Source: Notospermus geniculatus (Eukaryota; Nemertea; Pilidiophora; Heteronemertea; Lineidae). From it: 64,000 bases of DNA. Below are positions 22,152-35,700 of the stretch, one piece after another; position 1 is the stretch's first letter, and every line of letters begins with the position of its first letter. Below the pieces are notes generated by a model. The model did not search any database. It was not told the origin of the DNA and was given only the letters and a program-made list of their open reading frames with translations. The DNA lies in contig NMRB01000594.1 of NCBI GenBank assembly GCA_002633025.1, forward strand, positions 163,333 through 227,332, read 5' to 3'. The translations under genes and the position numbers were made by a program.

Positions 22152-22902
22152 GATCTTTAATCTCCCTCTGNGTGATATAAAGGAGATGCATCGCGACTTG
22201 GAACAAGTGTTGAATCAGTACACCACCTACGTCAAGCCAGCCTTTGAAGAGTTCTGTTTACCTGTAAGTTGTTTGCAATATTCATTGCTCAGCCCAGCAT
22301 TGCCGGCAATAGCAATGGAAAACCTCAAGATGCAGTGAATTTATCGATTCGCATATTATGTGCCTTCACCTGCAGTCTTTGGAGTTATCTTTAAGAGTTT
22401 GCTTTGTCATACCGGTATTTCTCTTTAAATTTTTAGACCAAAAAGTGTGCAGATGTCATCATTCCCAGAGGTGCCGACAATAAAGGTGAATAAAACTTAT
22501 TGCCTGCCTAAATTGGTGGAACCAAAAATTCATGGGCGAGTGCTCATTTGATGCTTTCAGACGAGTTTAGAGTATAGGGTGCGACTTAGTTGGGAATCAA
22601 ACCTGCAGCCTCTCAGTCATGAGTCCGACACTCTAACCGTTGCACCAACGTGCTCCCATTGGCTTGGTGCGAATACTGTTAAGGAACTAAATGGCGAGTT
22701 CATACCTTGCGATAGAGAATGAGTAACGTCAGGGGGCGACGACAACACTTTAAAGCCAGAATGTTTTAACATTTTGTCCTCTCTTTCAGTCGCCATAGAT
22801 CTGATCGTACAGCATATTCAAGAAATTTTGAAGCCGAGTTCAAAGCCAAAGAAACGCGAACGAAACATCTCCGATTCGATCAGCAGCAGTCGGCCACATT
22901 AA
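22152..22902 (+). pseudogene. UCK: Second copy of UCK exons 5-7 (probable other allele)
   Basis: Exon 5 is truncated by the junction (22152-22263); exon 6 (22437-22485) and exon 7 (22790-22902) are complete with the same splice sites and phases as the first copy and encode the same residues. The intron between exons 6 and 7 lacks the 923 bp fold-back element. There is no promoter or exons 1-4. Treat as an allelic copy created by assembly unless long reads show a true duplication. Confidence 0.8.
22565..22650 (-). repeat. tRNA-derived SINE relic (empty site)
   Basis: Minus-strand A-box-like GGTGCAACGGTTAGAGTG and B-box-like GGTTTGATTCCCAA. It is the uninterrupted counterpart of 20410-20493 and shows the insertion site of the fold-back element before insertion. 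Confidence 0.6.
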
Positions 22903-24700
22903 CTCACAAACAATCAGCTTTAATCATCACTGTGACAGTTACGTGAAAGATCGTCTAGTGGTGTGAATTCTGCTTTTGAAGTTGACACAGAAAAGTTAAG
23001 GATTCTGGGAAAAGTTGTTACCCCCTCAGTGCTATTTTCTGAGTCAAGTTCAAAAGTTTATGTAACATATTGTAACAGCATGCAATCACATTTCTGAGAC
23101 CTGTCAATGGCGTTTTTCATTGTCGAGGTATTTTGTAAGTCATTTTTTGAGGCGTTGTATTTTGACTGCGTTGTGGTGTGGTCATTAAACGGGAATTCAC
23201 CTAGCTTATTTTCGCTGATGTCTTCCCATGTATTCTTATAGGGGTAATGTAAATCGGAACATTTTCAACATGCTGTCACTTTCTCGAGATATGGTATTGT
23301 GGTTTTCAAGTCTCGTGAATTCTGCAACATTAAATGCAAAAAGTTAAAATGTGTTTATTTTCCGAATTTTGATCTTTAATCTCCCTCTGTGGAAAGGTTG
23401 GGAAAATATGGGGCGGGGTTGGACTGAAGGGCAGTATTGTCACTTGAGGTCTGTTAGTTTTGGAGTTGCATTTAATAGGCGACTCGGAACAGAAACTGCT
23501 GTTGGAAAGAATAATGCGAATGCATTGTGGAACTCAGGGGTAGGGTGTAGATTCTATTATTTCCTAGTTCTTGTGGAGAAGCTACCAATAATATACATAA
23601 GCCTCGTACCGTGCTATAGATAATCATAGGTCATGGTCAGTGAAGTGCAGGTGGGGTTTACAGATATGTACTCTAAGATTGGGTGAATATAGCCATCAAC
23701 TTGAAATGTGTGGGAGCATCGTTGCAACCCCTCAACATCCTCACTTCACGTTTTATATGTACCAACAGAGCTGGTGAATATAAAAGAAGGAATGTGGACA
23801 GTTGAGGGGGTGGAACGATGACATTTTTGATGGCCAACTTCACCCCTTCTTATTGAAATGATAAAGAGAAGCATTTTGAAATTTGTATCATGCATATCAT
23901 TTGGAGCAGAATTCAGTTAACATGGTTACATGAGTTATATTTTCGGTGATTGGGTGAATTAAACGCCTCTAAAAGCGTGCTAAAAAATATGAGTACCGGT
24001 ACTCTCGAACTCAAGATTGTTTAATGTAAACAGTATACATTTGTATATCATGTAGTTGCCTTTGTTTTTTGCTCTTTGGTGGATCATTTCATATTGTATG
24101 GGATTGTATGACTGTTATATCTCCTAAAAGGGTCCTTCGGAAACAAAAAATTCATTCCCGCATTACAAGATTACATGTATATGGAGAAAGAAGCAAGGGT
24201 TAATCACGGGCGACCATTTTCGTTACATGCATTCCTCAGCTTTTTCTCTGTGCTTGGCCAAATTTTTCATCACAATTTCTGAATATGTTCAAGAAGGGCT
24301 TTATGTCGGTCTTACTGGTCTACACATCACAGTGAGCCTTAGGCTCTGAATCGGAATTTTCAACAATTTGAAAATTTTGACTGTGTGTCAGAAACAGCTC
24401 AAATAGAAACCTTTCCTATAACATTTATTTAGTGACTATGGGCCGTATTCTAGAAGCTTCCTTAAGTGTAAGGTCAACCTTAATCTTTTGTATTCTACCC
24501 TGCAAACAATAGCTAAAGGTCAACCTTACACTTAAGGAGGCTTCTAGAATGGTCCTATGGGTTTAAGTCTGTTCAGTTAAGAATTAAGTTCAATCGAGGA
24601 AACTCGAAACGTCAGGGAAACTCAATCACAGCGTTGGGACATCATCTGCATTCAGTTGTAAATTCATTTGTAGTCATGTTCAGTTTTCAATAAAATGGTT
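22903..24700 (+). other. UCK 3' region
   Basis: After the stop codon no further exon was recognised. An AATAAA in the word TTCAATAAAATGG near 24689 is one possible polyadenylation signal for UCK, but transcript ends cannot be fixed from sequence. Confidence 0.35.
24437..24560. repeat. Palindromic MITE
   Basis: ATTCTAGAAGCTTCCTTAAG and following TGTAAGGTCAACCTT pair with the inverse AAGGTCAACCTTACACTTAA then GGAGGCTTCTAGAAT. The loop is about 35 bp. Confidence 0.85.
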
Positions 24701-24769
24701 CAAGTCTATTTTGTTTATTTGATTAGTCATTCAGTAATGCTACAGCACAATGATGTTAGGATACTATGG

Positions 24770-25050
24770 ATAACCCTTCAACCGCAATGTCAGGAAACCA
24801 CAGTGAACACTTCAGCCACAAATGATGTCGGAATACTACAGTTAACACTTCAGCCACCAACAATATCATACATGACAATGTTTAACACTTCAGCCTCAGT
24901 GTCACAAATACTAGGGTTAACCATCCAGCCATTTCAGATCACTACAGTTAACCATTACAGTTAACATGGTTAACACTCCACATCCACTATGTTCGAATAC
25001 TACGACGGCACTATCCAGCCAAAATGTCGGAAAAATACTGTTAACACTTC
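24770..25050. repeat. Degenerate tandem repeat, unit about 40 bp
   Basis: Units of the type AATACTACAGTTAACACTTC then AGCCACAATGTC recur six or more times with drift. Open frames across it are repeat translations. Confidence 0.6.
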
Positions 25051-25069
25051 CGCCCCCTGGAGAGCCTAA

Positions 25070-25272
25070 TAGAGGTCAAATTGCGCTCATTTTTTGTTTC
25101 CGAGCAGCGTTCACCCAGGGCTACCTTCAGATGAAATTTGGAGTCTCTAGCTATTATGGTTACAAAACGTCGGGCATAGTTTGACAGATGGAGTGGCGGA
25201 CTGACGCATGACGCCACTGAATAGTTATTTGACCAGCTCTGCTGACCTTTGGTCAGCTGAGCTAAAAAGAAG
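25070..25272 (+). repeat. SINE-like dispersed repeat with GAGCTAAAAAG tail
   Basis: The body contains AGATGAAATTTGGAGTCTCT and the end GGTCAGCTGAGCTAAAAAG. The tail type GTGAGCTAAAAA also ends the repeats at 28615-28737 and 54925-55131, so these are members of one dispersed group. Confidence 0.55.
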
Positions 25273-25919
25273 TTGTTGGACAAAAATTATCCCGAGATGA
25301 AACGATTCCCTCTTATTTGATATCACATGAATTTGAGGGCATTGCAGGAGACGATCAAACTTGGGGGATGGGATACTGACAACCAGACAGTACCTATAAT
25401 CTGGCCGACCCGTTTTTTTTCAATCTAATGATGAAATAAGATGAGACATGTTGACATGTCCTTGTAAAATCAGACATTTATTCTTTGGAAACAACGGGTG
25501 ACCTATAAGTCCACAAAATGATTGACAGCACCATTTCCATCATTGTTAATTGGGTTAATTGATCCAATCAGTGTGGAATCTGTTGTCTTCTCAGAGCCTG
25601 TCCATCAAAGTGATTGACAGTCAATCCATCATCACTTCAATCATCTGTTAATTGGATCGAACCATCATGGAATCTGTTGTCTCCTCACAGCAGTAGGTTG
25701 GTTCCCTGTCATTCAGGATGCATCACTGCTGACATCATCTGTTATCTCTTTCACTGCCATACACGTAAATTCCCATCACTTGATTGCCAAACACATGCAT
25801 ACTTTTGGTTTAGTTCATCAAAACTCCACCAGATGTCATTGCGATACGCTTACACAAAATAGCCTTGGGTCTCGCCGATCGAGTCAGATGATCATTTTGG
25901 TGGGCAAATAAATGTGTGT

Positions 25920-26075
25920 CAGGCGCAGATCCAGAGGGGGGCACACCGGGCGCGCGCCTACCCTTTCGGTCAACAAATCTGTAAAATTGACCATGAAATT
26001 CTGGATTTGGCTGTAAATTTCAATGTTTCTAGCACAGGGCGCCCCCACTTTTCCCAAGTCCTGTATCCGCCCCTG
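25920..26075. repeat. Repeat of the GGGGCGGATCC family
   Basis: Begins CAGGCGCAGATCCAG and ends GTATCCGCCCCTG. The body has AACAAATCTGTAAAATTGAC and GCACAGGGCGCCCCC. Related to 14590-14803 and 58743-58928. Confidence 0.75.
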
Positions 26076-26759
26076 TGTGTAGCCGTGGCATCATCAATAA
26101 GAATGGCAGCCTCAGTGGAGATTTGGATGCCATTTTGCTGCCCAAGGTGTAAACTACTGCTACATAGAGTGGGATGATTGAGAAATACCACGCAGTAAAG
26201 AATAACTATTGAGGTGTATGTAAAGAAGACAATCAAAGGAACCAAATAAAACCAGTTTAGTGAAAATATTAACTCTTTTTTATTTTTTTATGTTGGTAAC
26301 TTGCCAGAAAGGTCCAGATGTGGGCCTGGGGACGGCTGCAGTCATTTTAAGAGCGGGCAGTGAAAGAGTTACCATAATTGTTCGAACCTTCAGTGATTCA
26401 ATGGGGTACAGGCAAACCTCATCCGCGACGCGGCACTGACTATCATCCTGGATAGAACTGCGTCATTGAAAGTGAGGCTAACGTTATTTTCCAGTTAATT
26501 CTGAATAGCATACCCTGTTTCTAGGCCAAATATAACTAAAACATTGCACTCAATTTCTAATTTTACTTTTCTATCATTAAATACAGAACTGCTAAAATAT
26601 ATCTTATTGCTTTCGAGCAAAAATCCCTGCGGGAACACGATGAATTTAATCGATAAAGTTCATCATTTGAGCGTAAATGACAGGCCAATGACCGACGTCA
26701 TGGGTTGTGAATGACGCAGTTTTTGTAACGTCAGCATGACGCACGATTCCTGATGACGT

Positions 26760-29700
26760 TCAACAATGGCAAAGCATGCGCACTTGCGTTTTACCCAGGT
26801 TGATGACCAGCGCCTTCTTTTTGTTTGCCGGTACCCCATTGTCCTCTGACAGCTCGTCCTCACAGCGCTCGTCCTCAAGTTTTCGCAGTTGAACATCGAA
26901 AAGATATTCAATGATTTCTGCAAGAAATAAAAGAGGTTCACTAACCCAATTTTATCAGCACATTTCACAAGATTTCTTCAGAAGTGGAATTTGAGGTCAA
27001 GAATCTTGGATCTTTCTCCACAAAGTTTTAACAATTTGCCAAAAGTTTTCTGTTCATATTTTGCTGTGACCCACAAGAATTTTTTTTAAAACTTTGTGAG
27101 GTTGCAGCAGGTCCAAACTGTCAGTGCAAGTAGTACGGCCAGTTAAAATCACCGGTTTAGGACTGTTGTTGAGAAGAGCTTTCAAAAGTTGGAGGCAAAA
27201 GCTGGTATATTCTCCTACTGAACCTTCTCTGAAAGTACGTGTACCATCCTGATTCTCAAGCAAAACCGACGAGTATCGCCTGATTTTTACTCACCATTGA
27301 ACCGTTTCCATTGATAATTAGGTACACAGCAGACCATTTGACGCCAGTGTTGCTTCAGAACCATGGGTGATGGGACACTGAAATGTGAAGACCATGAACA
27401 ATGACACACCATCAGAGAATCAAACCCAAACACTAAGAGCCGTATGGACCAAACGAAGATTATCTTGAACTCAGGTTGAGCCACAACTTTTCCGTTGTCA
27501 CATCATGCCCTGGCAAACCTGAACAATTGAAAAGTTGTGGCTCAACCTGAGTTCAAGATAATCTTCATTTGGTGCATATGGCCCTAAGGGCCGTATTCAA
27601 AAAGGGTGTTTAAGACTTAGACGCGTGTAAAGTACATCTATCACTGTCACTTGTAAAACTTAGCCTTGGAGTACAAAGTAATGCTTTGAACCCTTGCAGC
27701 TACTCTATGGCACGGCTTAACCTGCCGGCCAGGGAGGATTTCCTTTATGGCCTAGTGGTTAGCGCGTTGGCCTCAGCGCTAGAAGTTAAGCAACAGAGAG
27801 CACGGTCACAAATCAAAAGCCTTGGTATAAACCAAGTAGGTTGAGATGACTCACTTTTTAAACTCCAGAAGTAAGAGATCAAAGTCTATTTCGTTCTCCT
27901 CCATTGCATCAGATTCATAAACCCTGCAAATAGACATCAAGAAAAAAATCTTAGTCCATGTCACTTCCTTCTTAGAATTGGTGATGCAACTACCAGGTAC
28001 ACTCAACATAATATCTCACACAAGCAATGGTCAACAATAAATGACCAGGAGAACGGCAGTGCACACAGGAAGGACAAGTCCCTCTTGACACCTACAAAGT
28101 CAGGGCCTGCACACACACACTTGGCCAGATCGCGATGCAATTTCCGGTGGCGCCCATTGTGAGGAGGCAGCATGGTAGTAAAGAACAAAGGATTTACTAA
28201 CAAATGCAGTGTGGCACGTTCAAGTGTGTGCAGTCCTAAAAACACCTCATCTGAATTATGACCCACTCTCATGGAAAGAGGGGTACTTCCTCAAGACTAT
28301 CTTGCCTACATTTCCTAAAAGCTCTGGTTTCCTCCTACATTTCAAGAACACCTCTGAATGTTCTGTAACAAGCTTTCACGAACTTTGGCATCAAAACTGT
28401 AAATAATTCAATATCATAACTTCATCACGGCAAGGTTCTTACCTTTGGATCAGTTTTATTTGGTCGGCTGTTTCGAAGGATTTTTTGTTCTTTTTCCCTG
28501 GATTCGCAACTTCCCAACAAAGACACTTCAGCCTGTAGGAAACAAACACTTTTAAACTCTGCTCTCAAATGGCAAAACTGACTGAAACTTGGTGTCTGAA
28601 GTCATCTGACCTGGGGCACGTGTGTTCCAAGTTTGGTGTCACGAGGCCCAGCGGTTTCAAAATGTGCCCTGCTAACGGACGTCGATCAGGAGGGACGCTG
28701 CCTCACGACTGAAGCTCACCTGGTGAGCTAAAAAGGTTGCCTCTCCACCCGTGTTCAGAGGGAGTAGGTTCGTTTGTAGTAATAGCCCTATTTTGCACTA
28801 TAAAGTACAAAATACTGTAGAATAGGCTAGTACACCAAGTGACCACGCACCCCTATCTTGAAAATCAAATCCACTTTATAGCTGAGAAGACCATGACACG
28901 ATTGGCTATGGTCAGTAACCACACCCACTATATCGATGCAACAGCTTATGTAAACGATAGAGCGCAGGTTTTCTTCAGACGCTCCTGTTTTCTCCTACAC
29001 CAATAACAGCTGAGTATTGATGTATAAAACCTGGCTCAAGCTCACTAACATGGACCAAATATAATCAAAACTCAAGACACAGTTCACCAAGACACAGTTC
29101 CATATCTAAATCCCACAAAATTATTATCCACCAACCATCTCTCACGACACTGATCCCTGCTACGTCGGTTTTCTTTCAAGATGCCCTCCTGAGAGATGCG
29201 TTTCCATGGTAACTGGTGATACTCTCTGCTGACATCTTGTTGACCCGTTGCCTGATGGACTGCTTCAATCAGGGCCTCGTCCTCCTCTTGGGTGAATGGT
29301 TTAAGGTTTACTGGAGAGGTAAAAATGATCATATGGCAGGGTCATTTATTACAGTGTATGGTAAGAGGGACCAAATCAGCAACCTCTTGCTCCTCCTAAA
29401 GCCTTGTTCACACTGCAGGCGTGGTGCGACGCGGTGCGATCTAAACAAAGGCTTAAAGCCTTCTTACCGCATCGCGTCGCACGCAAGTGTGAACAGCTAT
29501 AGGCTTAACAGTGGAAACAAAAAATTTCACATCGCACCGCACCTGCAGTGTGAACAAGGCTTTATCTAGCTTCCTCTGAGTAATTTCTCAAAACGCGATA
29601 TCGAAATAACCTGGGCTCCATAGCAGTGTTGATAATATTTGGGCTGTCACGAATATACCCCCTCAAGTTAATATTTTAGGGGGATATCACCCCTCCCCCC

Positions 29701-32700
29701 TCAAAAATAATCCTTTTGGTGCAGTGGCCACATCTAGTACCTGTCGCCTCTGAAATCCCAAGTTTGAACTTCGGTGAGACCAACTAAGTTTTATGCTATC
29801 ATCCTAAGATATCTCCACTTGTGAGCACTGGGAGCATGTATGACTGAAGAAACAGCCATACTCTACACCACTGAGGACTTTTAGTATGAGACAGAGCTCT
29901 TACTTCCATTGACCATGTCCTCACTGATCACAAGTGGAGATGCTGCATAGGACAGTGTATCATCATTCACATACCAGATTTTTTCTGTTGATCTTCTTCA
30001 AGATTTTTGACCGCTGTTGCAGAATAGCCCATTTCTTGTCCGATTAGCACCCAATTTCTACCGTGCCTCTCGAGGAGGGTTTCAAAAAGGGCCTTTTCAT
30101 CTTTTGTAATCTTCGAGCTAAAAAGCAGGGGAGGTTGCAATCAATAACACAAAATGATGAAATGGACTTCATTTTTAACCCACTCACGTCCACTTTTCTC
30201 AATCTGAGACCTGTCTTTCAATTCAATCCTGGCAGACGTGCAGTTTACGTCTATTCACATAATCTTAGATGGCGCTGCAGTTAAGTGATTTGCATCGATC
30301 GCTACGACCACTATTTTTTAACTAAATACCCACCCATATGACAGGGTTTCCCTAGGATTACAGGAATTGGCAAGTGTATTGTCTTTAATGGCATTGCTAC
30401 TGGCATTGACAGGAATAAGCGTAACCCTGACACTGATTCTAAAATACTTACGTTAATCCTATATGTTTCGGATCAAAGAGTTTCTTAGCTCTGAGGTACA
30501 CACTGTGGCCAGTCCGAAGGAGACCATGACCTGCAGAAGAGGAAAGGAAGGATATTTCAATCTTGTTAAAGCTGACGTGAACGAACAAAAAGCCCCCATG
30601 CAACGAGCAAGAGAATTGCAAACGCCCTGCAAACACCTCAAACGAAGGCTCAGAACATGATACACACCACGAGGCCAGGAGGGCGCCACCTTATTTGTCT
30701 TCGAGCTTCCGAGGTGTCAACATCCTCTGTGAGCTCCTGCATGCTCAACACTTTTGTTGAAAGAAAACAAAATTGACCCAGCTGTGGAATCGAACCCGCA
30801 ACTTGTTATCTCTGTTCCACCGTGTTCCCCACTCGGCCACCGAACTTGTTGGAAGACTCTGCATGTTTTCTCTTATTCATAGTATTATTTATGTAAGTCG
30901 AAGGCCTATGTCGATGACGAACATAAATCAGGCCTCTGCCAGCTGGCTCGTTGGCCGAGTGGACAGGATGGTGGATTACAAATGAGAAAGTCGACGGTTC
31001 GAATCCCGTCTAAACGACTACAATTTTTTTTCTTTGAGTAGTGTAAGAGGTATCCGGAGATGTTGACAGCTCTGTTGCCTGAAGGCAAATAAAGTGGCGC
31101 CCTCCTGGCGTCGTCGGGTCTATCATGTTCTGAGCCGTCGTTTGAGGAGTTTGCTGGGCGTTTGTAATTCTCTTGCTCGTCGCATGGGGGCTTTTTCTTC
31201 GTTCACGTCAGCTTTAATCAGCAGCTAAGCATTGCAGGAATGCACAAGGAGACTGGCGTCCCTAGATACTGTAAAGCAAGATAATTTCGCGGCTGGAAAT
31301 TTTCGCGAATCAAGAATTATAGACATATTCGCGGCAGGATATTTTCGCGAGTCTCTGCCATTTTTTTCATTTTTTTTTCATGGACCGTATTTATCACTTG
31401 CGTGTACTCATATTCGCGACAGGAAATTTTCGCGACTCATACACTCTCGCGAAAATTTCCTGCACGNNNNNNNNNNNNNNNNNNNNNNNNNNNNNNNNNC
31501 TGAAATAGTATTGTCAATATTTTAGTTAATTCAAGGGAAAATATTAGGGATATGCACAGAAAAAACTTGGTCTAAGTGGCAATGGCGGGTACATGTACTT
31601 TGCAACCAGTTTTCTCATATACTGCAAAGGAGTTTTTTCAGATGTTTTACCTTAATCAGTGTGTTCCAGTTTTTGGTCAAAATCTTGTCTTCCCAGGGGG
31701 CCCATCTCCCTGTACGGTACGAAATGTCTGAAATGGCAGAAATACTGTCATCTTCTAAGTACTGAAAAATGGAATTTTTCCTTGAGGAAAGTTGTATACA
31801 GTGGAACCTACCTCTCTATTAACCTTCGGGACTTAAGGCACCTGTCCACGGGAAAGTAAATGTCGCGATTTTCTTGCACGGTTCTCACGAGAGAAAAATC
31901 CGGGACCATTCCATAGGAGAGTGTGAAACATGTCAACAGTCATTCTCTGCAACCTGTTCGTCAGCCTTGCAGAAGGAAGACTAATTTTGCATTTTGGAGT
32001 GTACAAATGACTCTGGAGGTCATTTTTAACCAAAAAAAATTTGAAAATTTGTTTTTCCAAAAAAAACTTATTTGAATTTTTTTACTCCCCCTCCTTGACA
32101 ATCCTGGTGGAATCCCGTTAGGATGTCAAAATTTGTTCAGAAATCTTACTACGTTCATCAAGCAGCTGCGTAATCTCCTTCCAGTAATTCTGATGTGTCG
32201 TACTCCTCATCGTTCGACCTATTTTAGCCACCGCTTCCTCCATCGTCAGGATATCGGCGTCCCTTCGTCGCTCCCTCAACCCAGCTAGATGGTCAGAATC
32301 CCTGCTGTTGTCATTGCTGTGGACTCTCTTCATGTCTGAAAGAGAGGCAGGGATCAAGCTTTTTTGTTTCAGAACAGGACTCGCCAGTGTATCGCAAAAA
32401 ATATTCTAACTAAACGTCAACGTTAGGCTTGTACAAACAGTGCTTTCCACTGTTTACATGTAGGTCACCAAGTGCAACACATTATTACCACAGTCCCCCA
32501 GAAAGTTTTCGAGGGAAGTCAAGTTGTTCTCACTTGATCCTTTCAGATCAGCCGAGAGAACTGAGTGCCGACTTGACTGGGAATCGAACCCGCGGCTCAC
32601 TGGTCACGAGTCCATCACTCCAACCACTGCGCCAATGTGTCCCCTAATACGTGAATCAAAGCACATTGTAAATGTTGCATTGATGTGAAAAGTCACTGAA

Positions 32701-35700
32701 TAGGCCATTCTCAAATTCGCAGATCTGCACACTTCCGCCGAAATCTCAACCAGAACCTCGATCTGAAATTAGCTGACGTGACGCCATCCATGATTCAACA
32801 ATGGTCGAGTCGGATGTAATGTCTTCGACGTGACTGTCGTGGGGTTGTCTGCGTCACGTCATTCAGTTTCAGACCAAGGTTGTGGTTGAGATTTCGGTGA
32901 AAGTGTGCAGATCTTTGTCGTTTACATCAATTTGAGAATGGTCTATTATATGAATTATTTGGCAGAATTAGTGCAACCTTTAAAAGGCTCCAGGAAAACG
33001 TACCAGACCCTTCCTTGTCTCCTGACTTTGAGCCGCCTTTGTTAATGCCTGCACCACTTTTACAACTTCGGCCATATCTTGTCCGTCTCACTGCCTGTTT
33101 CCTCTTTGATCGCGAACATCGCTTGGTCTTCGCAGCTGCAACTTTGGTATTACCCGCTGCTGTAACAAACCCCGATACGTCCAAGACTGACGTCGTATTC
33201 TCTGAATTCTTCCCCAGTGCACCATGATCAGCACCATCACTGTCGGAACGTTCAGACATCATATCCGTGTTCTGTCTCATCAACTGGGATTCATCCCCAA
33301 CATCCTCCACTCTCATCCTCTTCTTCTGAGGTACCCCGACATTTTCCACAGATCCAAACATTTCATCGACAGTATTTTTCCGCTTGTACTTTCTGTGAAA
33401 AGTTCTACCCTCGTTATCTAACACAGAATTCTGTGAATCCAACTCACAACCAGAATCGTCAGTAAAGGCAAAAATATCACTACACAAACGTGAACTTTCA
33501 GCAAGTGGAACTGGAACATCATCCTGACAATCTTTGTCCAACACATCACGTTCAACATCCATGTGTTTTTCTCTTTTCTTTTTCTTTCTCTTACGGCGCA
33601 TTGATCCATCAACCTGCATTTCCTCATCTTGGGTACTTTCCTCAACTGAAACATAGTCTGTAGCACCTTTCTCTGACATATCAGCACGCTTGTGCTTTTT
33701 CTTTCCATCTCGTTCCGTGGGTTGAGAATCTTCAACCACAGAAACAGACCCAGGAGGGGCTTCTCTCAGTACATCACTCTCATTTTCCTTGTCCTTGTGT
33801 TTTTTCTTTTTCTTTTTAGGTGACCTTTCTTGTAGCTCCAAAGGTTGAGAATCTTCTACCACAGTAACAGAGCCCGGAGAGCCTTCTCTCGGTTCGTCGT
33901 TCTCATTATCTGTGTGCCTGTCCTTTTTCTTTTTACGTGACCTTTTTTCTAGCTCCAAAGGTTGAGAATCTTCAATCACAGAAACAGAGCCTGGAGAGCC
34001 TTCTCTCAGTACATCACTCTCATTGTTCTTGTCCTTGGGTTTTTTCTTTTTCTTTTTAGGCGACCTTCCTTCTAGCTCCGAAGGTTGAGAATCTTCAACC
34101 ACAGAAACAGAGCCTGGAGAGCCTTCTCTCAGTACATCACTCTCATTGTCCTTGAGTTTTTTCTTTTTCTTTTTAGGCGACCTTCCTTCTAGCTCCGAAG
34201 GTTGAGAATCTTCAACCACAGAAACAGAGCCTGGAGAGCCTTCTCTCAGTACATCACTCTCATTGTCCTTGTGTTTTTTCTTTTTCTTTTTAGGTGACCT
34301 TTCTTCTAGCCCCACAGGTTGAGAATCTTCAACCACAGAAACAGACTCAGGAGGGTCTTCCCTCAGTACATCACTCTCATTTTCCTTGTGCTTGTCCTTC
34401 TTTTTCTTTTTAGGTGACCTTTCTTCTTGTTCCACATGTTGAGAATATTCAACCACAGAAACAGAGCCTGGAGAGCCTTCTCTCAATACATCACTCTCAT
34501 TGTCCTTGTGTTTTTTCTTTTTCTTTTTAGGTGAACTTTCTTCTTGTTCCACATGTTGAGAATATTCAACCACAGAAACTGAGCCGAGAGAGTCTTCTTT
34601 CGGTACATCACTCTCATTTTCCTTGTGCTTGTCCTTTTTCTTTTTAGGTGACCTTCCGTCTACCTCCAAAGGTTGAGAATCTTCAACCACAGTAACAGAG
34701 CCCGGAGAGCCTTCTCTCAGTTCGTCGTTCTCATTATCCCTGTGCCTGTCTTTTTTCTTTTTACGCGACCTTCCTTCTTCTAGCTCCAAAGGTTGAAAAT
34801 CTTCAACCACAGAAACAGAGCCTGGAGAGTCTTCTCTCAGTTCATCACTCGCATTATCCTTTTGCTTGTCCTTTTTCTTTTCCTTTTTAGGTGACCTTCC
34901 TTCTACTAGCTCCAAAGGTTGAGAATTTTCAATCACAGAAACAGAGCCTGGAGAGCCTTCTCTCAGTACATCACTCTCATTGTTCTTGTCCTTGGGTTTT
35001 TTCTTTTTCTTTTTAGGTGACCTTCCTTCTAGCTCCAAAGTCTGAGAATCTTCAAACACAGTAACAGAGCCAAGAGAGCCTTCTCTCAGTACATCACTCT
35101 CATTTTCCTTGTGCCTGTCCTTTTTCTTTTTACGCGACCTCCCTTCAAGCTCCACAGATTGAGAATTTTCATCAACTGTAACAGAGTCCTGATCGTCTTC
35201 ATTCGGTGTACCACTTTTAGTTTCATCCTCGCGTTTGTGTTTTTTCTTTTTCTTTTTAGGCGACCTTTCTTCTAGATCCAAAGGTTCAGAATTTTCACTC
35301 ACAAAAACAGAGCCAGGAGAGTCTTCTCTCAGCTCATCACACTCATTGTCATTGTGCTTGTCCTTCTTTTTCTTTTTACGCGACCTTCCTTCTAGCTCCA
35401 AAGTTTGAGAATCTTCAAACACAGAAACCAAGCCAGGAGAATCTTCTCTTGGTACATCACTCTCATTGTCCTTGTGCCTGTGTTTTTTCTTTTTCTTTTT
35501 ACGTGACCTTCCTTCTAGCTCCACAGATTGAGAACTTTCATCAACTGTAACAGAGTCCTGATTGTCTTCATTCGGTGCATCACTTTCAGTTTCACCCTTG
35601 TGCTTGTGCTTTTTCTTTCTGTGATGATGTTCCAATTCACCAATAGCCACCTCCGGTACAAGATCCCCATCGGAATGAGACGAATCACACACACCCTTTT

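Larger units (their letters stand above)
30566..31215. mobile_element. Fold-back element carrying two inverted tRNA-like sequences
   Basis: Arms of about 140 bp: 30566-30706 (AAGCTGACGTGAACGAA to AGGAGGGCGCCACCTTATTT) and 31077-31215 (the inverse). Between them lie two tRNA-like sequences in opposite orientation: 30778-30845 on minus (GGTGGCCGAGTGG, GGGTTCGATTCC) and 30947-31020 on plus (TTGGCCGAGTGGACAGG, GACGGTTCGAATCCCGTC). The left arm overlaps the end of the TTF1 intron next to exon 3. Confidence 0.75.

Noticed and set aside
30947-31020. Functional tRNA gene (Ser/Leu)
   Set aside because: A and B boxes are good, but the acceptor stem does not pair convincingly and an inverted partner sits in the same mobile element.
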